Made by a program: the position numbers and the translations under genes. Shown here one piece after another: positions 16,676 to 25,034 of a stretch of DNA of 64,000 nucleotides. Numbering within the stretch: position 1 is the stretch's first letter; the number at the start of each line of letters is the position of its first letter. The notes under the pieces are model-generated. The model was given only the letters and a program-made list of their open reading frames with translations. It made no database searches and was not told the origin of the DNA. The stretch comes from Bacillus sp. AFS029637 (GTDB lineage: Bacteria; Bacillota; Bacilli; Bacillales; Bacillaceae_G): positions 1-64,000 of the forward strand of contig NZ_NUPZ01000006.1 in the NCBI RefSeq assembly GCF_002584985.1, in the 5' to 3' direction.

Positions 16676-17244
16676 AATTAGAACGTGTATTACCGTTTGC
16701 TCGCTCACTGTTGCAAACGGCAGTAAAAGAAGGCGATTACGCTGTAGATGCAACACTTGGAAATGGTCATGACACTTGCTTCCTAGCTGAAATCGTTGGA
16801 GATAACGGAAAAGTATTTGGATTTGATATTCAAAAAGAGGCGATTGAAAGCTCTACTGTCCGCCTAAAAGAAAAAGAACTTTTCGAACGTACTGTTTTAG
16901 TTCACGATAGTCACGACACGCTTTTATCTGTACTACCAGAAGATGCAAAAGGAAAAGTAACAGGCGCCATTTTCAACTTAGGTTACCTTCCTGGCGGAGA
17001 CAAACATATCGTTACAAAACCGAACTCAACAATCTCAGCGATTGAACAATTATTAGAAGTAATGGCACCTGAAGGTATCATCGTCCTTGTTATTTACCAC
17101 GGACACCCAGAAGGCCAAGTAGAACGCGACGCTGTTCTCAAATTTGCAGAAGAGCTAGACCAAAAACAAGCTCATGTACTACGATACGGCTTCATTAACC
17201 AGCAAAATAACCCACCATTTATCGTGGCGATTGAGAAGCGATAA
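16672..17244 (+). CDS. mnmM: tRNA (nm5s2U34) methyltransferase YtqB / MnmM
   Basis: A 190-residue class I SAM-dependent methyltransferase formerly called a putative rRNA methylase. The SAM site is DATLGNGHDTCFLA (about residues 24-37), and the family motif NLGYLPGGD (about 103-111) replaces the NPPY-type loop. B. subtilis YtqB has been assigned as MnmM, which methylates 5-aminomethyl-2-thiouridine of tRNA to mnm5s2U. It overlaps ytqA by four bases. A long hairpin terminator follows, with a short piece of the AATATATCG repeat between the stop and the terminator. Confidence 0.88.
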   Translation: MKLERVLPFARSLLQTAVKEGDYAVDATLGNGHDTCFLAEIVGDNGKVFGFDIQKEAIESSTVRLKEKELFERTVLVHDSHDTLLSVLPEDAKGKVTGAIFNLGYLPGGDKHIVTKPNSTISAIEQLLEVMAPEGIIVLVIYHGHPEGQVERDAVLKFAEELDQKQAHVLRYGFINQQNNPPFIVAIEKR

Positions 17245-17292
17245 TATATCGACGATTCAACACAACATATTGACTTATCGACAAAGCATAAC
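17242..17292. repeat. Intergenic AATATATCG repeat, short copy 3
   Basis: Reads AATATATCGACGATTC and ends TGACTTATCGACAAAGCATAACA-like, matching the terminal module of the copies at 9797 and 13827 but without most inner units. Confidence 0.55.
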
Positions 17293-17330
17293 AAACAGAC
17301 GTGCAATCATTGCACGTCTGTTTGTTATTC
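17290..17330 (+). terminator. Terminator of ytqAB
   Basis: A 17-bp perfect stem (17290-17306 with 17310-17326) with a three-base loop; the following bases are only moderately T-rich (ATTC). Confidence 0.75.
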
Positions 17331-17372
17331 TCCTATATAATGGATGTATACAATATTAAAGGAGATGAAACA

Positions 17373-18047
17373 ATGATCGGAATACTAGCAGGAATGGGGC
17401 CAAAATCAACTGGACCATTCGTTGATACAGTTGTAGCAAAATGCCAAACAATATACGGAGCAAAGCATGATATGGACTTTCCTCATATGATGATTTATTC
17501 TTGCCCAACACCGTTTTATATGGATCACCCTATTGATCACGAAGCGATGAAAAAAGCGATTATTGAAGGAGCACAAAAACTTGAAAGTACTGGCGTTAAC
17601 TTTATCGCTATGCCGTGTAATACGGCACATCTTTATTTTGAAGAATTACAGCATTCTCTTTCCATTCCTATTTTGAATATAGTCGATGAAACGTTACAAA
17701 CAATTCCTGAAAATATAAAAAGAGTCGCTCTTCTCGCAACAGAAGCAACTGTTCAAGCAGGGATTTACCAAGATGGCATTGCAAAGCGTAATATAGAATA
17801 CATTCATCATGAAAAATGGCAAGAAATGATTAATCAAATTATTACTTGGATTAAATCTGGAGAGATTGAAGAAGCCCGCAAATTATGGAGTACGCTCGTT
17901 TTACAATTGAGAGATGAAGTAGATACTGCTATTATCGCATGTACCGATTTGAATGTGGTAGCGAGTGAGGATTTTGTTGATTCTGCTCAATGTCTTGCTG
18001 AAGCGGTTGTTAGAATGTATGTATCAAATACAAAGAGGTCTTCATAA
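17373..18047 (+). CDS. Aspartate/glutamate racemase family protein
   Basis: A 224-residue PLP-independent amino-acid racemase of the Asp/Glu/hydantoin superfamily. The paired catalytic cysteines are C82 (AMPCNTAH) and C190 (IIACTDLN), and the N-terminal GILAGMGPKST loop is the substrate-binding motif of YgeA/RacX-type enzymes. The ATG at 17373 has AAAGGAGATG upstream; the longer frame from 17301 would begin inside the preceding terminator. Likely role: interconversion of D- and L-amino acids (aspartate or a broader set); the substrate is not determined by sequence. It stands alone. Confidence 0.85.
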   Translation: MIGILAGMGPKSTGPFVDTVVAKCQTIYGAKHDMDFPHMMIYSCPTPFYMDHPIDHEAMKKAIIEGAQKLESTGVNFIAMPCNTAHLYFEELQHSLSIPILNIVDETLQTIPENIKRVALLATEATVQAGIYQDGIAKRNIEYIHHEKWQEMINQIITWIKSGEIEEARKLWSTLVLQLRDEVDTAIIACTDLNVVASEDFVDSAQCLAEAVVRMYVSNTKRSS

Positions 18048-18156
18048 GCATAAAATTTTTAACTTTCTTCACAATTCTTTCAAAATATCCACACTTAATC
18101 TCGCTATATTAAATGAGTAATCTATTCATATAGGGAAGGTTAGGGGAACTGAAAGT

Positions 18157-19458
18157 ATGAAACAAAATCGTTCGCTTCATTACATTTTTTGGCGTTGGCA
18201 TTTTTATGCTGGGCTCTTTATTACGCCGCTTCTTATTACGTTGTCACTGAGCGGAATTGGGTATTTATTTCGGGAAGAGGTTGAAGATTTCATCTATAAA
18301 GATTTATATTTTGGGAAGAGCGCCCAAACAGAATCTATTTCGATGGCTGATTCGCTTTTATTAACAGAGAAAAAATATCCACATTACAGTGTGGCGAAAA
18401 TTAGTGAATTTAATGGGGATTATAATACACGACTTACCATTGCAAATGAATATACTGGACAACAAAAATATGTGTATTTAGATAGCAATAATCAAATTGT
18501 CGGAGATCAAAACGCAAGTGAAACATTTGCTAATATAATGCGGGAATTACATAGTTCCCTTTTAGTTGGTGGTACTGTCGTCAACTATATTGTAGAACTT
18601 GCAGCGTGCTGGACAATCTTTTTAATTGTGACTGGGTTGTATATGAGTATACGCCAATTCAAAAACACACCATCATCCAATAAGCGAGAAAAAGCAAAAC
18701 GACGTCATTCTATTATCGGTATTATATTTACAATTCCTCTCGTTCTGCTAGTCGCATCTGGATTGCCATGGTCAGGATTTATGGGAAACCAAATTTATAA
18801 AATCGCATCGTCAAATGAATCAATCGGATATCCAAAATTGTATATGGCACCACCTGAATCAAAGGTAAAAGAATTACCGTGGGCAACAAGAAAGGAAGCT
18901 CCTCCTGAATCGAATTCAAATGAGCCAAAAGCACTTTCTGTCGATGAATTACAAAAAGGAATTGAAATAAAGAAGCCTTATGTTATCTCTCTACCAACTG
19001 ATCCGAAAGGTGTATTCACTGTTTCAAAATCGAGCGGTTCTGGTATTACAGGTATGCATGTCGCACCGAATGAAGAAATAACAGCTTACTTTGATCAGTA
19101 TAGCGGAGAACTCATTTCCAAAACGGACTATCGTGATTATGGATTATTTGCACAATGGTTCACTTACGGTATCCCGCTTCATGAAGGGCATTTATTCGGA
19201 TGGCCAAATAAAATAGTATGCTTACTAACGACATTATCTTTATTACTTCTCATTTATTACGGAATAAAAATGTGGTTAGCAAGAAAGCCGAAAGGAAAAT
19301 TAGCAGCACCTCCAAAGCAAAGAGATAAGAAAAGCGTACTCGTTTTCTTTATCATGATGGTTATACTAGGCGCTGTCATGCCTTTATTTGGACTGTCTAT
19401 TTTAGTTATTTTCGCGATTGAACTTCTTATATATGTATTTTCAAAAATACGATCTTAA
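18157..19458 (+). CDS. PepSY domain-containing membrane protein (PiuB-like)
   Basis: A 433-residue membrane protein of the PepSY-associated TM / PiuB group. The N-terminus HYIFWRWHFYAGLFITPLL carries the family motif in the first helix, followed by an extracellular PepSY-like region (about 45-125), a second helix pair near 140-200, another outer loop with LHEGHLFGWPNK, and helices near 350-370 and 390-425. Relatives are linked to iron or siderophore reduction, but no Fur box was found here, so iron control cannot be claimed. The start is preceded by AGGGGAA. It is monocistronic and converges with the small gene at 19495. Confidence 0.8.
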   Translation: MKQNRSLHYIFWRWHFYAGLFITPLLITLSLSGIGYLFREEVEDFIYKDLYFGKSAQTESISMADSLLLTEKKYPHYSVAKISEFNGDYNTRLTIANEYTGQQKYVYLDSNNQIVGDQNASETFANIMRELHSSLLVGGTVVNYIVELAACWTIFLIVTGLYMSIRQFKNTPSSNKREKAKRRHSIIGIIFTIPLVLLVASGLPWSGFMGNQIYKIASSNESIGYPKLYMAPPESKVKELPWATRKEAPPESNSNEPKALSVDELQKGIEIKKPYVISLPTDPKGVFTVSKSSGSGITGMHVAPNEEITAYFDQYSGELISKTDYRDYGLFAQWFTYGIPLHEGHLFGWPNKIVCLLTTLSLLLLIYYGIKMWLARKPKGKLAAPPKQRDKKSVLVFFIMMVILGAVMPLFGLSILVIFAIELLIYVFSKIRS

Positions 19459-19460
19459 TA

Positions 19461-19496
19461 AAAAAGCATTTGTACTACCGTGTACAAATGCTTTTT
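19461..19496. terminator. Bidirectional terminator
   Basis: A 15-bp perfect stem (19461-19475 with 19482-19496) flanked by A and T runs, between convergent genes. Confidence 0.9.
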
Positions 19497-19707
19497 ATTT
19501 ACTATTTTCTTTTTTTCTACCACTTATTAAAAAGACAATATCTACGGTAATAATCAATGCAATGATAACTTGAGCTACATAATCCATCGTTGTAGGACCG
19601 CCGGCTTTATTCATCATCATATACATTCCAGTTACAAATGAAATGGAAAGTAGCACGAGTAATGTTACTTCAATATGGTCATATAGCTTTTGAAACAATC
19701 GCTTCAT
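19495..19707 (-). CDS. Small two-helix membrane protein
   Basis: A 70-residue protein with an amphipathic N-terminus (MKRLFQKLYDHIE), two hydrophobic helices (about 15-33 and 42-62) and a basic tail (GRKKENSK). I chose the ATG at 19707 over the one at 19728 because an extended -10 element (TGTTATAAT, TATAAT at 19729-19734) would place the transcript start inside the longer version. No family was recognised, although the general layout resembles phage-holin-like or YrvJ-type small proteins. Confidence 0.6.
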   Translation of the reverse strand: MKRLFQKLYDHIEVTLLVLLSISFVTGMYMMMNKAGGPTTMDYVAQVIIALIITVDIVFLISGRKKENSK

Positions 19708-19728
19708 TTCCGCCACTACCTTTACCAT

Positions 19729-19737
19729 ATTATAACA
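19729..19737 (-). promoter_or_regulatory. Extended -10 promoter of the small membrane gene
   Basis: TGTTATAAT on the minus strand matches TGnTATAAT. The -35 region falls within the ytpB terminator and is poor, which is normal for extended -10 promoters. Confidence 0.5.
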
Positions 19738-19740
19738 AAA

Positions 19741-19762
19741 ACCACTCTATAAGAGTGGTTTT
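19741..19762 (-). terminator. ytpB terminator
   Basis: Stem AACCACTCT/AGAGTGGTT followed by TTTTGTT on the minus strand. Confidence 0.85.
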
Positions 19763-19767
19763 CTTCA

Positions 19768-20832
19768 TCACTGCGCCATTTTCTTTCGGTACATCTTCCC
19801 GTTCCAGTAGAAGAATCGTGAAGTGAGACCTCCGTATTTTACGATTCGCCGTGCCATTTTGTGCATATTCTTTTGTGCTGATACTTTTTGATCTGATAAA
19901 TAAATGCCAAGTAATCCTCGGCTTATGAGACGATGAAACTTCGCATGAGGCAAATCACCAATGCTCTTCTCTGCTTCTTCTACAAAATGTTTCATGCGAT
20001 CTAATATAGCTTGCTCGTTTTCATAATAACTACAGAAATTCAAATCCCCGCCGGCGCGGTCTTCTTCTTGATCGATGAAATAATCAAGTAAAATGTGAAG
20101 TCCTTGTACGTAAGGGAAATATCCTTGTCTAATTTTCGCAATATCTTCATCATGTAATTCATCATGGAATGCATATGCTACAAGACAGAAGATTCCAAGC
20201 GTAGAACCGGCACATGCTGAAAATTCAAACCAACTCATCTCAGGTAAGTTTTCTTTATGTGCTTCAAACCATGTTTGTAAGCGTGGTTCCCTTTCTTCTA
20301 ACTTCACGTGTTTATGAATTTGCAAATCACAGTAATAACAAGCAAGTTCATGAAGAACAGGAGCGATTTTGTCATAATGCTTCGTTTTCTTTAAAACATC
20401 TTGGCACGTTTCAACAAGTTCATCTAAATAACCACCATCATCTTGATCATCACGGTAACGATAATAATTACCGCCACCTTCTACTTCAGGTGATAATGCC
20501 ATTAACATCGATTCATGCAGCGCGGCAAAATCATTTGGGTCAAGTGATGTACTGCGATCACATAAATTATCTAAATAGTCGCTAATCGTTTGATACGCTA
20601 CGATAAAACGAATACATTCCTCTCGGTGCTCATTCGCTAACAAGGCTAAAATGCCACCGCCCTCGCAATGAAACGTTTTATGCTCAATACTTGCGATTGC
20701 CTGACTATGAAGCTCATCATTCGGAATATGGTAGGCACGCTCTTTCCACATCGCTAGCTCATGGTGTACAACCGGAAACACATCACGGTATACTTTCGCC
20801 ATGAGCGTTATGGGATTACTCGGTACGTTCAC
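19768..20832 (-). CDS. ytpB: YtpB-like tetraprenyl-beta-curcumene synthase (DUF2600)
   Basis: A protein of about 354 residues of the DUF2600 family. B. subtilis YtpB is a class I terpene synthase that turns tetraprenyl diphosphate into the C35 sesquarterpene tetraprenyl-beta-curcumene. Asp-rich metal-binding candidates are DYLDNLCD near residue 85 and FIDQEEDRAGGD near 250. Start choice is uncertain: the ATG at 20844 has its ribosome site (GAGGAG) directly against it, so I favour the GTG at 20832, which gives MNVPSNPITLM. The next gene upstream is the ytpA homologue, as in B. subtilis. Confidence 0.82.
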   Translation of the reverse strand: MNVPSNPITLMAKVYRDVFPVVHHELAMWKERAYHIPNDELHSQAIASIEHKTFHCEGGGILALLANEHREECIRFIVAYQTISDYLDNLCDRSTSLDPNDFAALHESMLMALSPEVEGGGNYYRYRDDQDDGGYLDELVETCQDVLKKTKHYDKIAPVLHELACYYCDLQIHKHVKLEEREPRLQTWFEAHKENLPEMSWFEFSACAGSTLGIFCLVAYAFHDELHDEDIAKIRQGYFPYVQGLHILLDYFIDQEEDRAGGDLNFCSYYENEQAILDRMKHFVEEAEKSIGDLPHAKFHRLISRGLLGIYLSDQKVSAQKNMHKMARRIVKYGGLTSRFFYWNGKMYRKKMAQ

Positions 20833-20869
20833 TTCTTCCTTCATCTCCTCTATTCAATGTACAAATAAT

Positions 20870-21673
20870 TTACTTATTTGTTTCTATTATGTTATGGATA
20901 CGTATTTCAGTAAATGCCTGAATATAATTCAAAATTTCATCACGCTCATATTCATTTAATAACTCATGATAACAATTCGGCCATTCTTTATATGCCTTAT
21001 CACTTATTTTAACATTATCAAACCAGGTGCGGACACGTGTTTTATCTACAAGTTTATCCTCACATGCTTGCATTAGCAAGAGTGGAACATCTGGAAAATC
21101 GCCTATTTTTTTATGAGCAATTTCAATAGACTTAATTAATTCACTATACCAACGTACTGACACTTTGCGCAAGAACAACGAATCATTCTCCATCGCATCT
21201 CTCACTTCATGATTGCGTGTTGACATTTCCACCGTAAGATTCGTTGCAAATTGCAATTTTGGAGCAACGATGTTTAATATTTTTGACGCAGCTCGAAGCG
21301 GAGTAGCAGGTGAAGCTAATACACCTAAACATGGCGAACTTAAAACAATACCATCTATATCCTCTCTCTTCGTTTCTTGCATCATACGAATAACGATAAG
21401 GCCACCCATACTATGACCGAATAGAAAAATGGGTAATCGATACTTTCTTGCTTCTTTCACCCATACTTTAACTTCCTCTATATATTCATCAAATGAAGCA
21501 ATATGTCCTCTATTTCTTGAGGTCGTTCCATGTGACGGAAGGTCCCCCATCACGACATGATAGCCGATATGATTCCACATTTCCGCGACTGCTTCGTAAC
21601 GTCCGTGATACTCCATAGCGCCGTGCACAATAACGAATACAGCTTTCGCTTCCTCTGCTTCATAATTCCACAT
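20870..21673 (-). CDS. ytpA: YtpA-like lysophospholipase, alpha/beta hydrolase
   Basis: A 267-residue serine hydrolase of the monoacylglycerol lipase/lysophospholipase group. The oxyanion-side motif is VIVHGAMEYHGRY (about 14-26), the nucleophile is S88 in GHSMGG, and an acid (ACEDKLVD) and His (NCYHELLNE) complete the triad near the C-terminus. B. subtilis YtpA is a phospholipase linked to bacilysocin formation. AGGAGGT lies four bases before the ATG at 21673, which sets the start; earlier in-frame ATGs lack a site. It is 37 bases upstream of ytpB on the same strand, so the two are probably cotranscribed, and it diverges from ytoA. Confidence 0.85.
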   Translation of the reverse strand: MWNYEAEEAKAVFVIVHGAMEYHGRYEAVAEMWNHIGYHVVMGDLPSHGTTSRNRGHIASFDEYIEEVKVWVKEARKYRLPIFLFGHSMGGLIVIRMMQETKREDIDGIVLSSPCLGVLASPATPLRAASKILNIVAPKLQFATNLTVEMSTRNHEVRDAMENDSLFLRKVSVRWYSELIKSIEIAHKKIGDFPDVPLLLMQACEDKLVDKTRVRTWFDNVKISDKAYKEWPNCYHELLNEYERDEILNYIQAFTEIRIHNIIETNK

Positions 21674-21747
21674 ACGGACCTCCTCCATTTCACTCTTTTT
21701 CATAATTTGATACACTTAAACTAGTCTCTAGGAAAGGAAGGCTTTAC

Positions 21748-22260
21748 ATGATATATCCTTACAAAGAAAAAAATCCGAAAATTTCGAGTAGTGCTTTTAT
21801 CGCTGACTACGTAACCATTACAGGTGATGTGACAATTGGTGAGGAAGCAAGTATTTGGTTTAATACAGTCATCCGAGGTGATGTATCACCAACAATCATC
21901 GGAGACCGGGTAAATGTACAAGACCAATGTACACTTCATCAAAGCCCACAGTATCCTCTTATTTTAGAAGATAACGTTACAGTTGGGCATCAAGTTATTT
22001 TACATAGCTGTCATATTAAAAAAGATGCTTTAATTGGAATGGGCTCTATTATATTAGATGGTGCTGAAATTGGCGAAGGAGCCTTTATCGGTGCTGGGAG
22101 CCTCGTTTCACAAGGAAAGAAAATCCCGCCAAACACATTAGCTTTCGGTCGTCCAGCGAAAGTCGTTCGTGAATTAACAGAAGAAGACCGTAAAGACATG
22201 GAGCGTATTCGCACACAATATGTTGAAAAAGGTCAATATTATAAATCACTGCAAAAATGA
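21748..22260 (+). CDS. ytoA: YtoA-like hexapeptide-repeat protein (gamma-carbonic-anhydrase family)
   Basis: A 170-residue left-handed beta-helix protein. Hexapeptide repeats run from about residue 12 to 140 (ADYVTITGDVTIGEEASIW, then QVILHSCHIKKDALIGMGS), and the His residues in LHQSP, VGHQV and LHSCH sit at the metal-ligand positions of gamma-class carbonic anhydrases. The C-terminal helix ends in YVEKGQYYKSLQK. Members (YrdA/PaaY/YtoA) form trimers that may hydrate CO2 or transfer acyl groups; the reaction here is not certain. GGAAAGGAAGG precedes the ATG. A terminator follows. Confidence 0.88.
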   Translation: MIYPYKEKNPKISSSAFIADYVTITGDVTIGEEASIWFNTVIRGDVSPTIIGDRVNVQDQCTLHQSPQYPLILEDNVTVGHQVILHSCHIKKDALIGMGSIILDGAEIGEGAFIGAGSLVSQGKKIPPNTLAFGRPAKVVRELTEEDRKDMERIRTQYVEKGQYYKSLQK

Positions 22261-22267
22261 TTTTATC

Positions 22268-22294
22268 GCTGCCATAATACTGGCAGCTTTTTTT
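22268..22294 (+). terminator. ytoA terminator
   Basis: Stem GCTGCCA/TGGCAGC (22268-22274 with 22281-22287) followed by a T run. Confidence 0.9.
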
Positions 22295-22402
22295 ATAAAA
22301 TCTAACTTTTTCTTTACAAAACATTATTACTCCCTCAACAAAATCTTATTAAAATAAAAGCTAATATCTCCATATATATGTAAACGAGGGAGGAGAATTT
22401 TC

Positions 22403-22936
22403 ATGAAGGCCAGTGGACTGTATAAAATAGAATGTTACATTTTCAAAGGAATTAACCGATACTTTGATCAAAAAACGTTAAATATCTTTTTCAGCAATAT
22501 TACTCACATCGGTGGTGCTACTTTCTCCATTTCGCTTACACTTTTCTTTTTAATTTTCACAAAAGGAACTTTGCACCAAGCTGCAATTGCAACTGCTATT
22601 TCGTTAGCAATTAGCCATGTCCCTGTGCAAATATTAAAAAGATGGTATCCACGAAAACGTCCTTATTTAACAATTCAAGATGCGAAATATCCAGTCCATC
22701 CATTGAAAGATCACTCTTTCCCGTCTGGTCATACAACGGCTGTTTTCTCGGTCTTCATTCCTTTTATTTGCTATAATCCAAGCTTACTTGTTTTTCTATT
22801 ACCGCTAGCACTATGCATCGGTATTTCTCGTATTTATTTAGGACTTCATTATCCGTCAGATGTATTCGTCGGTATGTGCCTCGGCACTTGCTCTGGCATT
22901 GTCTCTTATTATCAATTCATCCCACTTTTCACATAA
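22403..22936 (+). CDS. PAP2-family lipid phosphatase
   Basis: A 177-residue membrane phosphatase with the three PAP2 signatures: K79-x6-RP (KRWYPRKRP), PSGHT at 107-111 with catalytic H110, and SRIYLGLHYPSD at 142-153 with H149. About five helices. Members dephosphorylate undecaprenyl pyrophosphate, phosphatidylglycerol phosphate or phosphatidic acid outside the membrane. GGGAGGAG lies before the ATG. The glycosyltransferase gene starts nine bases after its stop, so the pair probably serves glycolipid or lipid-carrier metabolism together; that link is inference. Confidence 0.88.
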   Translation: MKASGLYKIECYIFKGINRYFDQKTLNIFFSNITHIGGATFSISLTLFFLIFTKGTLHQAAIATAISLAISHVPVQILKRWYPRKRPYLTIQDAKYPVHPLKDHSFPSGHTTAVFSVFIPFICYNPSLLVFLLPLALCIGISRIYLGLHYPSDVFVGMCLGTCSGIVSYYQFIPLFT

Positions 22937-22945
22937 AGGAGCGAT

Positions 22946-24091
22946 ATGATGAGAGTCGCCATATTTACCGATACTTTTACACCACAAGTGAACGGGGTTG
23001 CGAAAACGTTAGAGCGGTTAACACGATATTTTCAGAAAGAAAATATCGCCTACTCTGTTTTCGCCCCTCAGCATACGGCTGAAGATAATTTCGTAGCGAA
23101 TGTGAACAAAATGAGAAGTATCCCGTTAACAATATTATATCCAGAATGTCGCTTTTCTTTTCCTACTCCGCGCATTAAGCGGGAACTTCTTGCCTTTAAA
23201 CCTGATATGATTCACATTGCCACACCTTTCAACATGGGACTTTGTGGGTTATATTACGCAAAAAAGTTGAACATCCCGGTTGTCGGTTCTTATCATACTG
23301 ATTTTGACGCCTATTTACGCTATTACAAAATCGAATTTCTCTCCAATATGCTTTGGAACTATTTAAAATGGTTTCATAGTCATATGCAAAAAAATTTCGT
23401 TCCATCCTCTGAAACATTACATCAATTAAAAAATAAAGGCTTTCAGGCTCTCTCTATATGGGGACGCGGGGTAGATTGCACAATCTTTCATCCATCTTAC
23501 AATACAGACCTATTCCGAAAAAAATATAATATTACAGCGAAGTACGTTCTTTCCTACGTTGGAAGAATTGCTCCTGAAAAAGATATCGACACTCTTCAAA
23601 CACTTATTCAAACGACAAACAAAGAACGTGACGATATTCATTGGCTCATCGCTGGAGATGGTCCTCTAGCACCAAATTTACGTGAAGCTGTTCCGCAAAC
23701 AAATGTAACCTTTACTGGCTATTTACAAGGTGAGGATTTAGCTGAATCCTATGCTTCTTCTGATCTAATGGTATTTCCATCATCTACTGAGACCTTTGGA
23801 AATGTTGTACTTGAATCCCTTGCATGTGGCACACCTGTCATTGGTGCAAATAGTGGCGGGGTTAAAAATATTATTAAAGATGGAAAAACGGGAGTTCTAT
23901 GTGAACCTAAAAATGAAGACTCATTTTTATCATCTATTTATAACTTGTTAAATAATGAAGAAACACGTAAACAAATGAGCCAAGATGCTCAATCCTATGC
24001 CGCTACACAAAGCTGGGATGAAATTTTCAATGATTTACTCATGCATTATGATGATGCGATTCAAAGTCGAAAAACGGAAATGCTAGCTTAA
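22946..24091 (+). CDS. GT4-family glycosyltransferase (glycolipid or mannosyl transferase-like)
   Basis: A 381-residue GT-B fold retaining glycosyltransferase of family 4. The N-terminal domain opens with VAIFTDTFTPQVNGVAKTL, typical of the MgtA/diacylglycerol glucosyltransferase branch. The C-terminal nucleotide-sugar site shows SYVGRIAPEKDIDTL (about 205), then PSSTETFGNVVLESLACG and GANSGGVKN, giving the EX7E pair. AAAGGAG lies four bases before ATGATG; the first ATG (22946) is chosen. With the PAP2 gene it forms an operon closed by a terminator. Donor and acceptor cannot be fixed by sequence; membrane glycolipid synthesis is plausible. Confidence 0.85.
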   Translation: MMRVAIFTDTFTPQVNGVAKTLERLTRYFQKENIAYSVFAPQHTAEDNFVANVNKMRSIPLTILYPECRFSFPTPRIKRELLAFKPDMIHIATPFNMGLCGLYYAKKLNIPVVGSYHTDFDAYLRYYKIEFLSNMLWNYLKWFHSHMQKNFVPSSETLHQLKNKGFQALSIWGRGVDCTIFHPSYNTDLFRKKYNITAKYVLSYVGRIAPEKDIDTLQTLIQTTNKERDDIHWLIAGDGPLAPNLREAVPQTNVTFTGYLQGEDLAESYASSDLMVFPSSTETFGNVVLESLACGTPVIGANSGGVKNIIKDGKTGVLCEPKNEDSFLSSIYNLLNNEETRKQMSQDAQSYAATQSWDEIFNDLLMHYDDAIQSRKTEMLA

Positions 24092-24122
24092 ACTCAGCTT
24101 ATGTATCATCAATTCACAATAT

Positions 24123-24160
24123 AAAAAGAGGCCACCTTTCGAAGTGTGACCTCTTTTTAC
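24123..24160 (+). terminator. Terminator of the PAP2-GT operon
   Basis: Stem AAAAAGAGG/CCTCTTTTT with an inner imperfect stem, flanked by A and T runs. Confidence 0.85.
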
Positions 24161-24218
24161 ATTGCGTTTTTATTTAGCGGTTCATTTGGTACATAAATAT
24201 AATAAATAAAATTTGAAC

Positions 24219-24818
24219 TTATTTTTCTTTACCTTTTGTTTGGTTCGCATTAAACGTCCAGTTCAATTTCAATGTATCTCCTTGGAATACGTTTTGATCT
24301 TCTCCATTATCTTCAAATATGAATTTCACATAGAAACTGTCATCCTTGCCCGGAGCAAGTCCGTTTCCTTCCCAGTTTACGACACCTTTTTCTACAAGAT
24401 CAGGAAAGCTGCCATCAGCAGTGGCCTTTTTCAATTCAGACAAAGTAGTTTCCCATACAGGAACTGTATTTTTGTCTATGTTCCATAAAAACTCTACTTT
24501 GACATGATCACCGAAATCAGCATTTCCATTATCACCTTTTGCATCTATTACAGTGTAATCAGTAAGAAGATGAACGTCCTTAATTTTCAAAGTACCGCTG
24601 TTGATTAAGTGGAAATCACGTTCTATTTGATCACCTGGTTTGATTTTGTCAACATCGATGATAACTTGTGGATCAATGCTCAAATCTAACGTACCAGCCG
24701 CAAACGTGTTTTCTGATACTTCTTTATCACTAAAGTACGCAAACGTTCCGCCTCCGATTAAAGATAAACCAAGAGCTGCAGATACAACACCCATACCAAT
24801 TTTTTTCTTAAGACTCAT
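24219..24818 (-). CDS. CalY/TasA-family secreted protein (camelysin-like, M73)
   Basis: A 199-residue secreted protein of the TasA/CalY family, whose members form amyloid-like or donor-strand fibres in biofilm matrix (TasA) or appear as the surface protein camelysin of B. cereus. The N-terminus MSLKKKIGMGVVSAALGL and the cleavage region GGGTFAYFSDKEVSENTFAAGTLDL are hallmarks, including the signal for a SipW-type peptidase. The ATG at 24818 has GGGGGA upstream; the longer frame to 24875 is not needed. Here it lies beside three large subtilases, and no sipW is in the window. Because calY/tasA genes usually lie next to sipW, this looks like a relocated or additional paralogue. Confidence 0.87.
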   Translation of the reverse strand: MSLKKKIGMGVVSAALGLSLIGGGTFAYFSDKEVSENTFAAGTLDLSIDPQVIIDVDKIKPGDQIERDFHLINSGTLKIKDVHLLTDYTVIDAKGDNGNADFGDHVKVEFLWNIDKNTVPVWETTLSELKKATADGSFPDLVEKGVVNWEGNGLAPGKDDSFYVKFIFEDNGEDQNVFQGDTLKLNWTFNANQTKGKEK

Positions 24819-24919
24819 TTTAATAATCCCCCTATTTTTATAATATTTAAACCACTCAAAAGCTGATAAGCCCATATGAAGTAAAAACGAATTATTTCCT
24901 TATTTGATGCCTTTTAGAT

Positions 24920-24952
24920 AGCCACTAAGTTCTTAATAAAGAACTTAGTGTT
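24920..24952 (+). terminator. Terminator-like hairpin, plus-strand polarity
   Basis: Stem CACTAAGTTCTT/AAGAACTTAGTG with an AATA loop followed by TTTTATTT on the plus strand. There is no plus-strand gene upstream; on the minus strand the T run is missing. The rest of 24876-25034 holds only a weak promoter for the CalY-like gene. Confidence 0.6.
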
Positions 24953-25034
24953 TTATTTAAGAGCGACTATCGATATTTGCAGAAGATGAAATTCCCCCCT
25001 CTTTTATCAACAACCACTCCTAGGTCACCCTATT

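Noticed and set aside
17301-17372. N-terminal extension of the racemase gene
   Set aside because: It would start inside the ytqAB terminator stem; the ATG at 17373 has a clear ribosome site and the family N-terminus.
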